Part shown: piece by piece, positions 36,201-43,813 of the stretch
Position numbering within the stretch: the first letter of the stretch is position 1
Layout: the number at the start of each line of letters is the position of its first letter
Source of the DNA: Flavobacteriaceae bacterium
GTDB lineage: Bacteria; Bacteroidota; Bacteroidia; Flavobacteriales; Flavobacteriaceae
Assembly: GCA_029243385.1 (NCBI GenBank)
Contig: JAQWSC010000001.1
Coordinates: forward strand, 1-64,000
Length of the DNA stretch: 64,000 nucleotides
Reading direction: 5' to 3'
Position numbers and translations under genes: made by a program
The notes under the pieces: generated by a model
What the model was told of the DNA's origin: nothing
The model's input: only the letters and a program-made list of their open reading frames with translations
The model's database searches: none

Positions 36201-36335
36201 AATTTTGGCAGTGGTGGTGTTGAAATCGTTCTCAATAAAAGTACCTATACCCATAGAAACGGAAAAGGCAATGAAGAGGACAGCTGTTAAACGAGTAGAA
36301 AACAGCGCATTAATAAGTTTATCTTTCAAATTCAT
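33216..36335 (-). CDS. ccsBA: Cytochrome c biogenesis protein CcsBA (ResB-CcsA fusion)
   Basis: The protein has 1039 residues from ATG 36335 (MNLKDKLINALFSTRLTAVLF); a start at 36389 would add 18 unconserved residues. The N-terminal part (about 1-450) is ResB-like: membrane helices with an early WFEAMMGMFVVNFVGN. A periplasmic region (~470-700) contains HEVSPLQISD and PEADKFGHLIIQDLGGRMKP. The C-terminal CcsA part has eight helices and the haem-binding Trp-rich loop WGRYWGWDPKETW with flanking His residues. System II CcsBA carries haem across the membrane and attaches it to apocytochrome c. The fusion is usual in Bacteroidota. Confidence 0.93.
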   Translation of the reverse strand: MNLKDKLINALFSTRLTAVLFIAFSVSMGIGTFIENDFNTTTAKIWIYNAWWFEAMMGMFVVNFVGNIARYRLLRWEKWPVLMLHVSWILIIFGAFITRYIGYEGIMPIREGASEQVFMSEKTYLTVFVDGEIGGEPRRKKLQDDMLLAAVTQNDFVWNNDFNGQSFQIQYQGFIENAEEGLVEDPNGEEFLKIVEAGDGNRHDHYLKSGEVSNIHNVLFALNKPTSGAINIRFDGENYFIQSPFSGSYLRMADQQQGAVDQEKEQALQLRSLYNLAGMQFVIPDPIVKGRYGVVAAANPEEAVQDALEVSITTQGQTQTVKVLGGKGSVNPPKKISLGGLDFWVAFGSIELTLPFSIRLNDFIAERYPGTEKSYSSFKSKITVEDETSFDYEIFMNHVLDHKGYRFFQASFDPDEKGTVLSVNHDFWGTWVTYVGYFLLYIGLMGIMFFGKTRFKSLSVQLEKIKKKKAALGLATLLFSSLAMSQTHQHEVSPLQISDTLLISQAVPSPEADKFGHLIIQDLGGRMKPINTFASELLRKVSKSDTYKGLSADQVMLSILQNPLMWYQTPIIYLKRGNDSLRNILGIAPKNKYASFVDFFDGKGNYKLANQLEKAYKSAVPNQFQKDFIEVDRRVNLLYSALEGKMLRIFPIPNDQNNKWISFSELETVNFKGTDSLYVKNILPLYFSSLRSNDFDQADQLLESLKGFQKKYGAEVVPSDQKIKSEVLYNRFDIFKTLFSWYMYAGALMFVLLIVQIFNNKRWIQIGVSIMKYAIVGLFLVQTAGLIARWYISGHAPWSDAYESMIYVAWATVAMGLAFGRKSDLTLASTAFVASMILMIAHWNWMDPEIANLQPVLDSYWLMIHVAVIVGSYGPFTLGMILGVVSLLLMLLTNAKNKEKMKLYLSELTVVNELALTVGLVMLTIGNFLGGMWANESWGRYWGWDPKETWALISIMIYAFVIHMRLIPGLRSKWLFNLIAIIAFASIVMTYFGVNFYLSGLHSYASGDKVITPNFVYYSMVFVFLLGFLSYFKHKKYFR

Positions 36336-36352
36336 AGCGTAAATTTGCGTGT

Positions 36353-36360
36353 CAAATGTA
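36353..36360 (-). promoter_or_regulatory. -7 element of ccsBA
   Basis: CAAATGTA on the plus strand reads TACATTTG on the minus strand, matching TAnnTTTG. It ends 17 bases before the ATG at 36335. No -33 element with standard spacing was found. Confidence 0.45.
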
Positions 36361-36469
36361 CGGGTTTTTCCGCAAATTTTTACTATCAACCTCCTGCTTT
36401 GGAAGGTCGATTTTCAAATATTTTAAGAAATTAAAAAACAAACAAATAACGCTTTCTAAATGAGCATAT

Positions 36470-36754
36470 TTAAAGCAAAACAAGCCCATTGATTGCAATT
36501 AGAAAGAGGTTTAGAAACAGGCTAAGAAGAAGAAGATTGAAATTCACTTTCGTAGGCAACTGTGCCAAAACACCTCCGTTGTAAAATCCACATGAAAAAA
36601 CAACCAAACTTAATTGAAAAACGGATCCAAAAGAAATCCCTTGCATCAAAACCAACATCGCTGCAATAGACCCAATACAAGATTGTAAAATAATAGTGAG
36701 TGGAATAAGCATATAATAGTGAGCTGCGAAGACAGAAAAACTTTTATTGTACAT
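36470..36754 (-). CDS. Small three-helix membrane protein of unknown function
   Basis: The 94-residue protein has three hydrophobic segments (about 15-37, 43-62, 73-94) with few charges, ending LFLIAINGLVLL. The pattern (YYMLIPLTIILQSCIGSIAAM, SCGFYNGGVLAQL) recalls flavobacterial hypothetical membrane proteins, but I cannot name a family. It stands alone between surA and ccsBA. Confidence 0.7.
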   Translation of the reverse strand: MYNKSFSVFAAHYYMLIPLTIILQSCIGSIAAMLVLMQGISFGSVFQLSLVVFSCGFYNGGVLAQLPTKVNFNLLLLSLFLNLFLIAINGLVLL

Positions 36755-36856
36755 GATAGTAGATTTGATACTTCAAAGCTAAAGCATCACAAACCCAAAA
36801 AACATGACTAATATCAGTTAACGTATATTAAAATAAAGAGAGCTATATACCAAAAA

Positions 36857-38236
36857 CTACTCCTTAACCCATTGGTTAGAAAACTCGCAACTTTTGTTGT
36901 CTTCATTGACACTTACGTAGGTGTCTTCAATTTTTTCTACCATCCATTTTTGAATGGTTTTGAGTTGTTTTTCTTTTAGAGCGAGTTCTTTAACTCGGGT
37001 GTAATCGTTTACATAGTCAGCTACGTGTTCATCAAATCGATTGGTCACTTTAAGAATTTTGTATTTCTTCACTCCTGTTCGAGATTCTTCAATGAGTGGA
37101 GTAGAAATTTCGTTGTCTTTCAGTTTTTGAACTTGACTGTAAAAAACCGGATCCATTTTGGTAAGCTCAAATCGTGTATCGCCTGTAGAGGGATTGATTA
37201 AAACGCCTCCGTTGGCACGCGTTTCTTTTTCGTCTGAAAAAGAGCGCGCCGCTTCCTCAAAAGTAAGTTCATTATCGACTATTCGATCACGAATCTTTTG
37301 GATCTTTTCTTTGGCCTCTTTGAGCGCCTGCGAGGTAACTTCGGGAATCATTAGGATGTGGCGAACATCGACTTCCTGTCCTCTAATTTTGTCAACCATT
37401 ACAATATGCCATCCAAAATCGGTTTTGAAAGGGTCTGAAATCTCACCTTCTTGTAAGCGAAAAGCCGCATCGCGAAATTCTTTGACCATTTGAGGGCGTT
37501 TTCTGTAAAGCGTGTATTTTCCACCTCGGGATCGTGAACCAGGATCTTGAGAGTACAAAATGGCTTTGGTCGAAAAGCTTGATCCATTTTCAAGCACATC
37601 GATTCGAATGGATTCGAGTTGCTTTATAATTTTATCGGTAGCTTCTTGGGTAACTTTTGGCTCAATGACAATTTGAGCGACTTCCAATTCTGCACCAAAA
37701 ACAGGACGTTCATCGACAGGGATGTTGTTAAAGAATTGACGAACTTCTTCGGGGGTAAGTTCTACCTCCTCAACGACTTTGGCTTGCATTTTTTGAGCAA
37801 GCTGTTGGGTTTTATTGATTTCAAAAAGTTCGTCACGAAAAGATTGTTCGTCTTTTTTGTTGTAGAATTCAAGCACTTTATCAACACTTCCTAACTGTTG
37901 AACAAAATAATCGATTGTTTGATCTACGTAAGAATCAATATCCTGTTTGGAAACCTCCAAGCTATCCTGTTCTGCATGGTGAGCATAGAGTTTATCTTCC
38001 ATTAATTTTCCTAGCAAGCTACACCTTTCGATGTCCTTAACTGAAACGCCCTGTGATTGAAGATCAATGAGTGTCTTGTCAATATCCGATTCCAAAATAA
38101 CATAATCGCCAACCACTGCAGCAACTCCATCAACTTTGAGTCGTTGAGTTGAGGGTGAATGGGTTTGCAAACTGTCTTGGGCAGATCCAACAAAAAGAAA
38201 AAAGGCGAAAAAAAAGGATGCGAAGTATTTATTCAT
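36857..38236 (-). CDS. surA: SurA-like periplasmic peptidyl-prolyl isomerase
   Basis: The protein has 459 residues from ATG 38236 (MNKYFASFFFAFFLFVGSAQD), giving a normal signal peptide; the start at 38290 would bury it. A SurA N-terminal chaperone domain (VDGVAAVVGDYVILESDIDKTLIDLQ) is followed by two parvulin domains (~residues 175-275 and 280-385: EVAQIVIEPKV..., DVRHILMIPEV...FEEAARSFSDE..NGGVL). SurA folds outer-membrane proteins such as the porin encoded at 41681. The ATG overlaps the stop of the lipoprotein gene by 8 bases. Confidence 0.92.
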   Translation of the reverse strand: MNKYFASFFFAFFLFVGSAQDSLQTHSPSTQRLKVDGVAAVVGDYVILESDIDKTLIDLQSQGVSVKDIERCSLLGKLMEDKLYAHHAEQDSLEVSKQDIDSYVDQTIDYFVQQLGSVDKVLEFYNKKDEQSFRDELFEINKTQQLAQKMQAKVVEEVELTPEEVRQFFNNIPVDERPVFGAELEVAQIVIEPKVTQEATDKIIKQLESIRIDVLENGSSFSTKAILYSQDPGSRSRGGKYTLYRKRPQMVKEFRDAAFRLQEGEISDPFKTDFGWHIVMVDKIRGQEVDVRHILMIPEVTSQALKEAKEKIQKIRDRIVDNELTFEEAARSFSDEKETRANGGVLINPSTGDTRFELTKMDPVFYSQVQKLKDNEISTPLIEESRTGVKKYKILKVTNRFDEHVADYVNDYTRVKELALKEKQLKTIQKWMVEKIEDTYVSVNEDNKSCEFSNQWVKE

Positions 38237-39092
38237 TGAGATTGTAAATTTCAAATTCGTTTTTCCGAAGGGCATCTTGTAATATTTCATTATTAAAGTT
38301 TCTACTAAATTCTACTTTTCTCTTGTTAGTAAGAATTTGTTTAATGGTAGGTTTTACATATTCCAGCGGAGCTGTGTCACCTCGCTCCAGTTTTTCATTA
38401 ATATGGACCAAATATACTTCTAATGAATCTTCCAAACGTTGGAATTTAGATTTTTTTAAGAAGTTGTTGTAATCGTTCTTTGAGAGGGGTGAAATCTTGT
38501 TTAAAAACTTTTGAGACTGAACCCATATAGAGTCGTTAAGCAAAAAAGAAGAAAACTGAAGCGCAATAGAGTCTATAAAAACAATGTCTTTTTCAGAAAA
38601 TCTTCGAAATCGCTTTACAATTTCTCGCATGTTATAATTTTCTTTAAAAATCCTAATATACCTACCTTTTAACAAAGGTTCATTGAGTTTGAAATTCCTT
38701 TTGTTGAGTTCGTAATACTCTAAAATCTCTTCTTGAGAAATGAGTGTGTCAATTTTGGTTTTAACTAATTTTTCCTTGTAGGTTTTTGTATACAGATCTG
38801 TTTTGTATGATTGAACCAATATGTTCAATCTTTTAATCTCTGCTTCCCTTAAGTTTACATAAGCATTGCTTAACAACAATTGTTTGGTTGCCCAATTTTT
38901 AATAAGGTTGTTTACAACCAAAAGGCTGTCGTTAACGTTTTGAAAACTAGATATACTGCCCTGAATATCTTCCAAAAAAAGGTATTCATTTTGCACCCGA
39001 GCAATGGCTTTGGAAGGCTTCCCTTGAGATAGGGTACACCCCAGCATCAATAGTCCCAAACCCAAAACAATAAGCAACGATTTAGACTTCAT
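38229..39092 (-). CDS. Lipoprotein with SurA N-domain-like fold
   Basis: The 287-residue protein starts with a lipoprotein signal (MKSKSLLIVLGLGLLMLGC; lipobox LMLGC, Cys 19). Then KAIARVQNEYLFLEDIQGSI is the parvulin/SurA-type N-terminal strand-helix; the remainder is helical and charged, without a clear parvulin domain. It may be a catalytically inactive outer-membrane chaperone that works with SurA, directly downstream and overlapping. It follows guaB by 6 bases. The function is inferred from position and fold only. Confidence 0.78.
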   Translation of the reverse strand: MKSKSLLIVLGLGLLMLGCTLSQGKPSKAIARVQNEYLFLEDIQGSISSFQNVNDSLLVVNNLIKNWATKQLLLSNAYVNLREAEIKRLNILVQSYKTDLYTKTYKEKLVKTKIDTLISQEEILEYYELNKRNFKLNEPLLKGRYIRIFKENYNMREIVKRFRRFSEKDIVFIDSIALQFSSFLLNDSIWVQSQKFLNKISPLSKNDYNNFLKKSKFQRLEDSLEVYLVHINEKLERGDTAPLEYVKPTIKQILTNKRKVEFSRNFNNEILQDALRKNEFEIYNLNE

Positions 39093-39098
39093 ATGAGA

Positions 39099-40571
39099 TT
39101 AGCGGGAATAATTAGGAGATTCTTTAGTGATCGTCACGTTGTGAGGATGACTTTCTTGAATTCCCGAAGAAGTGATTCGAATGAATGAAGCACTTTGCTT
39201 GAGAGTTTCGATGTCTTTTGCTCCGCAATATCCCATACCAGCTCGAAGTCCGCCAATAAACTGGTGTATGCTTTCAAACAACTCACCTTTGTATGGAACA
39301 CGCCCAACAATACCTTCTGGAACAAGTTTTTTGATATCCGCTTCAACGTCCTGGAAATAACGATCTTTACTTCCTTGTTTCATGGCTTCTACTGAACCCA
39401 TTCCACGATAAGTTTTGAATTTTCTACCTTCAAAAATAATCGTTTCACCTGGAGATTCTTTAGTACCTGCCAACAACGATCCTAGCATTACAGAATCAGC
39501 ACCTGCAGCTATGGCTTTGGGAATGTCGCCAGTATATCGTATTCCTCCATCAGCAATTAGCGGAACTCCTGTTCCTTTGAGTGCTTTGGCTACCTCTAAA
39601 ATAGCTGAAAACTGAGGATAGCCAACTCCGGCAACAATTCGTGTTGTACAGATAGACCCTGGACCAATTCCCACTTTGACAGCATCAGCTCCAGCATTCA
39701 CCAAATAGGTTGCCGCTTCGGCCGTTGCAATATTTCCGACCACCACATCGAGATCTGAAAATGAGGATTTGATTGACTTTAAAACACCCACTACTCCTTG
39801 TGTATGTCCGTGGGCGGTATCTATTACGACTGCATCCACCCCTGCATTAACTAGAGCTTCGCAGCGGTCAACCGCATCGGCAGTGACACCAATAGCGGCA
39901 GCAACTCTTAGTCGACCGTATTGGTCTTTATTGGCGATGGGTTTTTGAGTTAGTTTGGTGATATCTCGAAAAGTAATCAACCCAATTAATTCGTTGTCTT
40001 TAGATACTACTGGTAATTTTTCAATTTTGTGTAATTGCAGAATTTCTTCAGCTTCACTCATTGAAGTACCCTCAGACGCTGTGATTAGGTTTTCAGAAGT
40101 CATGACCTCGCTAACCGAACGCTCATTGTTTTTTTCAAAACGCAAATCTCGGTTGGTTAAAATTCCTATCAATTTGCCTTGATCATCGACAATGGGGATT
40201 CCACCAATTCGATACTCAGTCATGCATTTTTTGGCGTCAGCTACTTTGGCTGTTTTTGGAAGCGTAACGGGGTCAATAATCATTCCAGATTCTGCACGTT
40301 TTACCTTGCGAACCTTTTCGGCTTGTTCATCGATGGTCATATTTTTGTGAAGAACTCCAATACCCCCTTCTTGCGCCATGGCAATAGCCATTTTGCTTTC
40401 GGTTACCGTATCCATGGCCGCAGAGGCAATAGGAACGTTTAACGAAATATTCCGAGTGAATTTGGACTGGATGCTGACATCTCTAGGTAAAACTTCAGAG
40501 TATGCAGGAACGAGTAAAACATCATCGTAAGTGAGTCCAGTTCCAATAACTTTATTTTGTTGAGCTTGCAT
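39099..40571 (-). CDS. guaB: Inosine-5'-monophosphate dehydrogenase
   Basis: The 490-residue enzyme oxidises IMP to XMP in guanine nucleotide synthesis. Motifs: [18 protein letters not shown] at the N-terminus, two CBS domains (~residues 95-210), [28 protein letters not shown] with the catalytic Cys, and [11 protein letters not shown] Bacteroidota promoter and an inverted repeat lie in the leader. It is the first gene of a run with the lipoprotein and surA. Confidence 0.97.
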   Translation of the reverse strand: MQAQQNKVIGTGLTYDDVLLVPAYSEVLPRDVSIQSKFTRNISLNVPIASAAMDTVTESKMAIAMAQEGGIGVLHKNMTIDEQAEKVRKVKRAESGMIIDPVTLPKTAKVADAKKCMTEYRIGGIPIVDDQGKLIGILTNRDLRFEKNNERSVSEVMTSENLITASEGTSMSEAEEILQLHKIEKLPVVSKDNELIGLITFRDITKLTQKPIANKDQYGRLRVAAAIGVTADAVDRCEALVNAGVDAVVIDTAHGHTQGVVGVLKSIKSSFSDLDVVVGNIATAEAATYLVNAGADAVKVGIGPGSICTTRIVAGVGYPQFSAILEVAKALKGTGVPLIADGGIRYTGDIPKAIAAGADSVMLGSLLAGTKESPGETIIFEGRKFKTYRGMGSVEAMKQGSKDRYFQDVEADIKKLVPEGIVGRVPYKGELFESIHQFIGGLRAGMGYCGAKDIETLKQSASFIRITSSGIQESHPHNVTITKESPNYSR

Positions 40572-40572
40572 A

Positions 40573-40602
40573 GCAATTAGTAATTAATTGCAAGCAAATA
40601 TA
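40573..40602 (-). promoter_or_regulatory. guaB promoter and leader inverted repeat
   Basis: On the minus strand TATATTTG lies at 40602-40595, with TTG at 40623-40621 (18-base spacer). Between the -7 box and the ATG lies the inverted repeat GCAATTA-GTAAT-TAATTGC (40573-40591). It sits across the expected transcript start and could be a regulator site; no binding protein is known. Confidence 0.45.
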
Positions 40603-40617
40603 AGGAAAATTTAGCCG

Positions 40618-41118
40618 TTACAAGGGCTTTTTTGAAAGATATAATTCTTTGAAAATCAATAAGGTAGCGATAATAAATGTAGCCGTCATCAATGTTCCTG
40701 AAAAAACAACTACATAAGCAAACCATTCTACTCCGTACCAAATCATGTAAATTCCTCCAAAAGTAACCAAGACAGAAGCAAAAGGTTCAATCATCAAAAA
40801 TTGTTTCCATTTTTTGGAAATGGAAGTTATCGCTAAAAGTCCTCCCATGAAAAAAAAGATGAAAGACATGGACAAAATATGCGTATGTACAATCGTAAGC
40901 ATTTCGCGTTGACTCTTTTTGAATTTCATGACAGGGGCATCTTCTATTTCCTCATTACCGTTGTAGTTTTCAACAACTCCATCAGGTGTTGTGCTTTCGG
41001 TTTGTCCTACAAATGTGAGTCCTGAAAAAAAGCCTACATTGAGCACCACCAAAAAAGCTGCGATAAAGTTTTTTACTTCGGAAGGTAGCTCCCTTATGGG
41101 AGTTAAAAAATGCATCAT
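40618..41118 (-). CDS. Four-helix membrane protein of the porin/FMN-binding operon
   Basis: The 166-residue protein has four predicted membrane helices (about 17-37, 73-99, 108-128, 133-158) and an acidic periplasmic loop (~38-62). Helix 2 starts with H78-T-H80 (TIVHTHILSMSFIFF), and helix 3 has a Trp-rich IWYGVEWF end. Paired histidines in membrane helices could bind haem, but no family is recognised. It lies 7 bases downstream of the FMN-binding gene, third in the operon after the porin. A role as the membrane electron donor to the flavin protein is inference. Confidence 0.75.
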   Translation of the reverse strand: MMHFLTPIRELPSEVKNFIAAFLVVLNVGFFSGLTFVGQTESTTPDGVVENYNGNEEIEDAPVMKFKKSQREMLTIVHTHILSMSFIFFFMGGLLAITSISKKWKQFLMIEPFASVLVTFGGIYMIWYGVEWFAYVVVFSGTLMTATFIIATLLIFKELYLSKKPL

Positions 41119-41125
41119 AATTCCC

Positions 41126-41656
41126 TTAAATTTTTTGTTGGAGTCGCAGTTGATATAACGATTGGTTCAAAACATTAATGGCTCTGGTCATGGATGTAAC
41201 CGAAATCGTTGCACCCGATATAGCGGCAATATTTTGCTGCAACAAAAACGAAGTTTCTACCGATTTTCCTTCGAACTGACGCAGCCAACGTTTGCTGCCA
41301 ATTTCCCCTCCGTAATCTTCTCGATATACAAGGACTTTTGCTTTTTGGATAATCAAATTAGCATTAAACAAAACTAGATATTCAAAGGTATCTGTTTTGC
41401 TCGGTGCGTTTCCGACATAGGCATAGCCTATCAACTTTTGATCTTGTAAAACCTCAAAAAAACGATTTTGGGAAAAATCTGAGACTACCAAATCCGAGCT
41501 TTCAAAAACAAGTGGATTGAGTGTAAAAGTTTCGGTTTTAAAGGTTTTATTAATTTCTTTCTTAACCTTTTTCTGAATGTTTTTAGGCAATGAAAATGCA
41601 CTGCAAAATAGAGCAGTTACTAAAATACCAGCAAAAAGTTTGAAGTGCATTTTCAT
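41126..41656 (-). CDS. FMN-binding (flavinylated) periplasmic protein
   Basis: The 176-residue protein has a signal peptide (MKMHFKLFAGILVTALFCSAFS) and an FMN_bind-type domain. SGATISVTSMTRAIN (147-161) contains the S-G-A-T150 flavinylation site found in RnfG/NqrC, where ApbE attaches FMN to threonine through phosphate. The preceding segment with VYREDYGGEIGSKRWLRQFEGK is also typical. No rnf or nqr genes are present, so this is a standalone extracytosolic flavin protein. It lies between the porin and the membrane protein genes (24- and 7-base gaps). Confidence 0.88.
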   Translation of the reverse strand: MKMHFKLFAGILVTALFCSAFSLPKNIQKKVKKEINKTFKTETFTLNPLVFESSDLVVSDFSQNRFFEVLQDQKLIGYAYVGNAPSKTDTFEYLVLFNANLIIQKAKVLVYREDYGGEIGSKRWLRQFEGKSVETSFLLQQNIAAISGATISVTSMTRAINVLNQSLYQLRLQQKI

Positions 41657-41680
41657 ATTGCAAAAGTAATCAGTTGAACG

Positions 41681-42829
41681 TTAGAACCAAAATCCTAAGC
41701 CAACATTAAATTGTTTGGCATCATCACTGCCATCAAGTGCAGTAGCCTTATTTTGGTAATCGATCTTAAAAACCGCACCAGGAGCTATATGATACGACAC
41801 TCCTGTAGTCCATTCCGAACGGTGAAAAGTATCATTTTCTGTAATTCCATCGACCTCAGCATGGGTGTCAAAATTTTCATATCGAACAAATAGGTCCAAC
41901 TTTTGACGGTGAGCAACCGGAAGTACGTTGTAAGCCACTTCTGCATAGTAGCCGGACATGGCCGAACCTAAGTCCGCTCCAGTCAGGTCGTTGTAGGCTT
42001 TTGTATCGTCAAGCGAGGTGTAGATATATTGTCCTCTAGCAGAAAATTGTTGTTTCACGTACCGGGCATCAAATCCAAGCATTGACACTCCGATATCAGC
42101 ACCTTTGGGCGCATCGTCTGGCGCTTGGGTTCTACCCGTATAAGAAGCCAATCCCAATCGCAAACCTGGAATTCCGTAGTATTCTACTTTGGCAGCAAAG
42201 TTGAAATCAGATACTGTGGATTCTGCTCCTTTTTGACGACCGGAACGCAATCCGTTGGATCCTTTTAAAATTCCTTTATCTGTGTAGGAAGAAAATCCGT
42301 TCATAATGTATGCTTGGTAGCGAATAGAAGCGGAATTGATCCGTCCTGAAACTCCAAAACCAATTTCACGCCATGTGGTTGGAATCACTTTGTTGTCCAA
42401 ACTTGGGCGCTCAACTCCGTTGTAGGTTGTAGGTTCGTGGTATTCATTAATGATTCCCATTGGGACCAACATCAATCCACCGCGAAGATTGAAATTATCT
42501 GTAAGGCTGTAGTTGATAAAAGCCTGCTCTACATATACCTCTTTTACATGTTCAAATTCGATTTCGGTAACCATTTGCACACGATCGTCAAATTTGTATC
42601 CAAAAAGGATTACCAAACGCTGAACATCGAGCTCTCCGTTTTTGCCAGAAGGCTGATTGTATGTGATTTCTCCGTATCCACCAATGGTCAGTCCTTTTTG
42701 GACGCCGTCTAAAACCGAAATTATTTTTTGGTTTCCATTTAACTGCAAAGTGTCTTGTCCGAAGAAACTCAAAGAGGGCATCAGAAAACAAGCAATTAAC
42801 AAGTTTTTGAGTGTAATTTTGTTAGTCAT
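41681..42829 (-). CDS. Outer-membrane porin (OprO/OprP-like)
   Basis: The 382-residue protein has a signal peptide (about residues 1-25, SLSFFGQDT) and a beta-barrel pattern of alternating residues with a C-terminal aromatic (VGLGFWF). QRLVILFGYKFDDRVQMVTEIEFEHVKEVYVEQAFINYSL and LRGGLMLVPMGIINEYHEPT are typical of the phosphate/anion-selective porin superfamily in Bacteroidota. Substrate is unknown. The promoter is flanked by two Fur-like boxes, so iron may be involved. First gene of the three-gene operon. Confidence 0.87.
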   Translation of the reverse strand: MTNKITLKNLLIACFLMPSLSFFGQDTLQLNGNQKIISVLDGVQKGLTIGGYGEITYNQPSGKNGELDVQRLVILFGYKFDDRVQMVTEIEFEHVKEVYVEQAFINYSLTDNFNLRGGLMLVPMGIINEYHEPTTYNGVERPSLDNKVIPTTWREIGFGVSGRINSASIRYQAYIMNGFSSYTDKGILKGSNGLRSGRQKGAESTVSDFNFAAKVEYYGIPGLRLGLASYTGRTQAPDDAPKGADIGVSMLGFDARYVKQQFSARGQYIYTSLDDTKAYNDLTGADLGSAMSGYYAEVAYNVLPVAHRQKLDLFVRYENFDTHAEVDGITENDTFHRSEWTTGVSYHIAPGAVFKIDYQNKATALDGSDDAKQFNVGLGFWF

Positions 42830-42838
42830 GATGTCTTT

Positions 42839-42923
42839 ATTTAGAATTAGTTTAAATTAAAATATGGCGCAAATATATACTCCGAAATCGAAATACACAA
42901 ACTTATTTAGAATTAATTTAAAT
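42839..42923 (-). promoter_or_regulatory. Porin-operon promoter flanked by two Fur-like inverted repeats
   Basis: Minus-strand TATATTTG (42877-42870) and TTTG (42901-42898) with a 20-base spacer make a canonical promoter. ATTTAGAATTAGTTTAAAT (42839-42857) and ATTTAGAATTAATTTAAAT (42905-42923) are near-identical 19-bp inverted repeats, 66 bases apart. The first lies in the leader, the second directly upstream of -33. They resemble the 19-bp AT-rich Fur box architecture. Fur binding is inferred. Confidence 0.6.
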
Positions 42924-42937
42924 AAAGAAAAGGTGTT

Positions 42938-43801
42938 TTATACAAACTGAGAAAAAATATCAGTAGCCTTGTTGTAAGCGGCCTCAAAATGAAGCGGGTT
43001 TAGGGCGATGGGAATGTTTTTGGAGGTACAAAAAGAAAGGAGTTTTTCGGTAGGCATGTTGCCGATCAGATCGTCTTTAGCCATCGGGCAGCCTCCGTAG
43101 CCTTGAATGGCGCCGTCAAAACGACGGCAACCCGAATCATAAGCAGCAGTGATTTTTTCCAACCAATGATTTGGGTGGGTATGAAAATGCGCGCCAAACT
43201 CAATATCGGGATAGGCGGGAATAAGGTGAGAAAAAAGAAATCGAATGGCATCGGGTTGGGCAGTGCCGATGGTGTCGGACAAGGAAATAATTTGAATTCC
43301 GAGCTTGGAAAGGGTCGCCGTCCACTCCCCGACTATTTCGGTACTCCACGGATCTCCGTATGGATTTCCAAAACCCATGGACAGATACACCACCACTTGT
43401 TTTTGATGAGAATGCGCCACATCAACAATCTGTTGCAATACCGTAACCGACTCTGAAATGGTTTTGTGGGTGTTCCGCATTTGAAAGTTTTCGGAAATGG
43501 AAAAAGGAAATCCCAAATAAGTGATTTCTGGAAATTGACAGGCAGCTTGTGCTCCGCGCAGATTGGCTACTATGGTAAGCAATTGCGTTGTGGTTTTGGA
43601 AAGGTCGAGCCCTTGGATGACTGCTGCGGTGTCTTTCATTTGAGGTATAGCTTTGGGCGAAACAAAACTACCAACGTCCAAGGTGTCAAATCCAACTTCC
43701 AATAACGACTGATAATAGGCGATTTTGCGAGCTGTAGGCACCCACTTTTTGATACCTTGCAGGGCATCACGGGGACATTCTATGATTTTGAGCGGTGTCA
43801 T
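42938..43801 (-). CDS. Hydroxymethylglutaryl-CoA lyase
   Basis: The 287-residue TIM-barrel enzyme cleaves HMG-CoA to acetyl-CoA and acetoacetate, the last step of leucine breakdown. Motifs: ECPRDALQGI (Arg-Asp metal site), VGFDTLDVGSFVSPKAIPQM, SLSDTIGTA, FGAHFHTHPN (metal-binding His pair) and the Gly-rich DGAIQGYGGCPMAKDDLIGN with the catalytic Cys. It is a stand-alone gene. Its -7 box TACCTTTG (43813-43806) ends four bases before the ATG, predicting a leaderless mRNA. Confidence 0.93.
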   Translation of the reverse strand: MTPLKIIECPRDALQGIKKWVPTARKIAYYQSLLEVGFDTLDVGSFVSPKAIPQMKDTAAVIQGLDLSKTTTQLLTIVANLRGAQAACQFPEITYLGFPFSISENFQMRNTHKTISESVTVLQQIVDVAHSHQKQVVVYLSMGFGNPYGDPWSTEIVGEWTATLSKLGIQIISLSDTIGTAQPDAIRFLFSHLIPAYPDIEFGAHFHTHPNHWLEKITAAYDSGCRRFDGAIQGYGGCPMAKDDLIGNMPTEKLLSFCTSKNIPIALNPLHFEAAYNKATDIFSQFV

Positions 43802-43805
43802 TTTT

Positions 43806-43813
43806 CAAAGGTA
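43806..43813 (-). promoter_or_regulatory. -7 element of the HMG-CoA lyase gene
   Basis: CAAAGGTA on the plus strand is TACCTTTG on the minus strand, a match to TAnnTTTG. Only four bases separate it from the ATG at 43801, so the transcript should start at the start codon. Confidence 0.45.
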
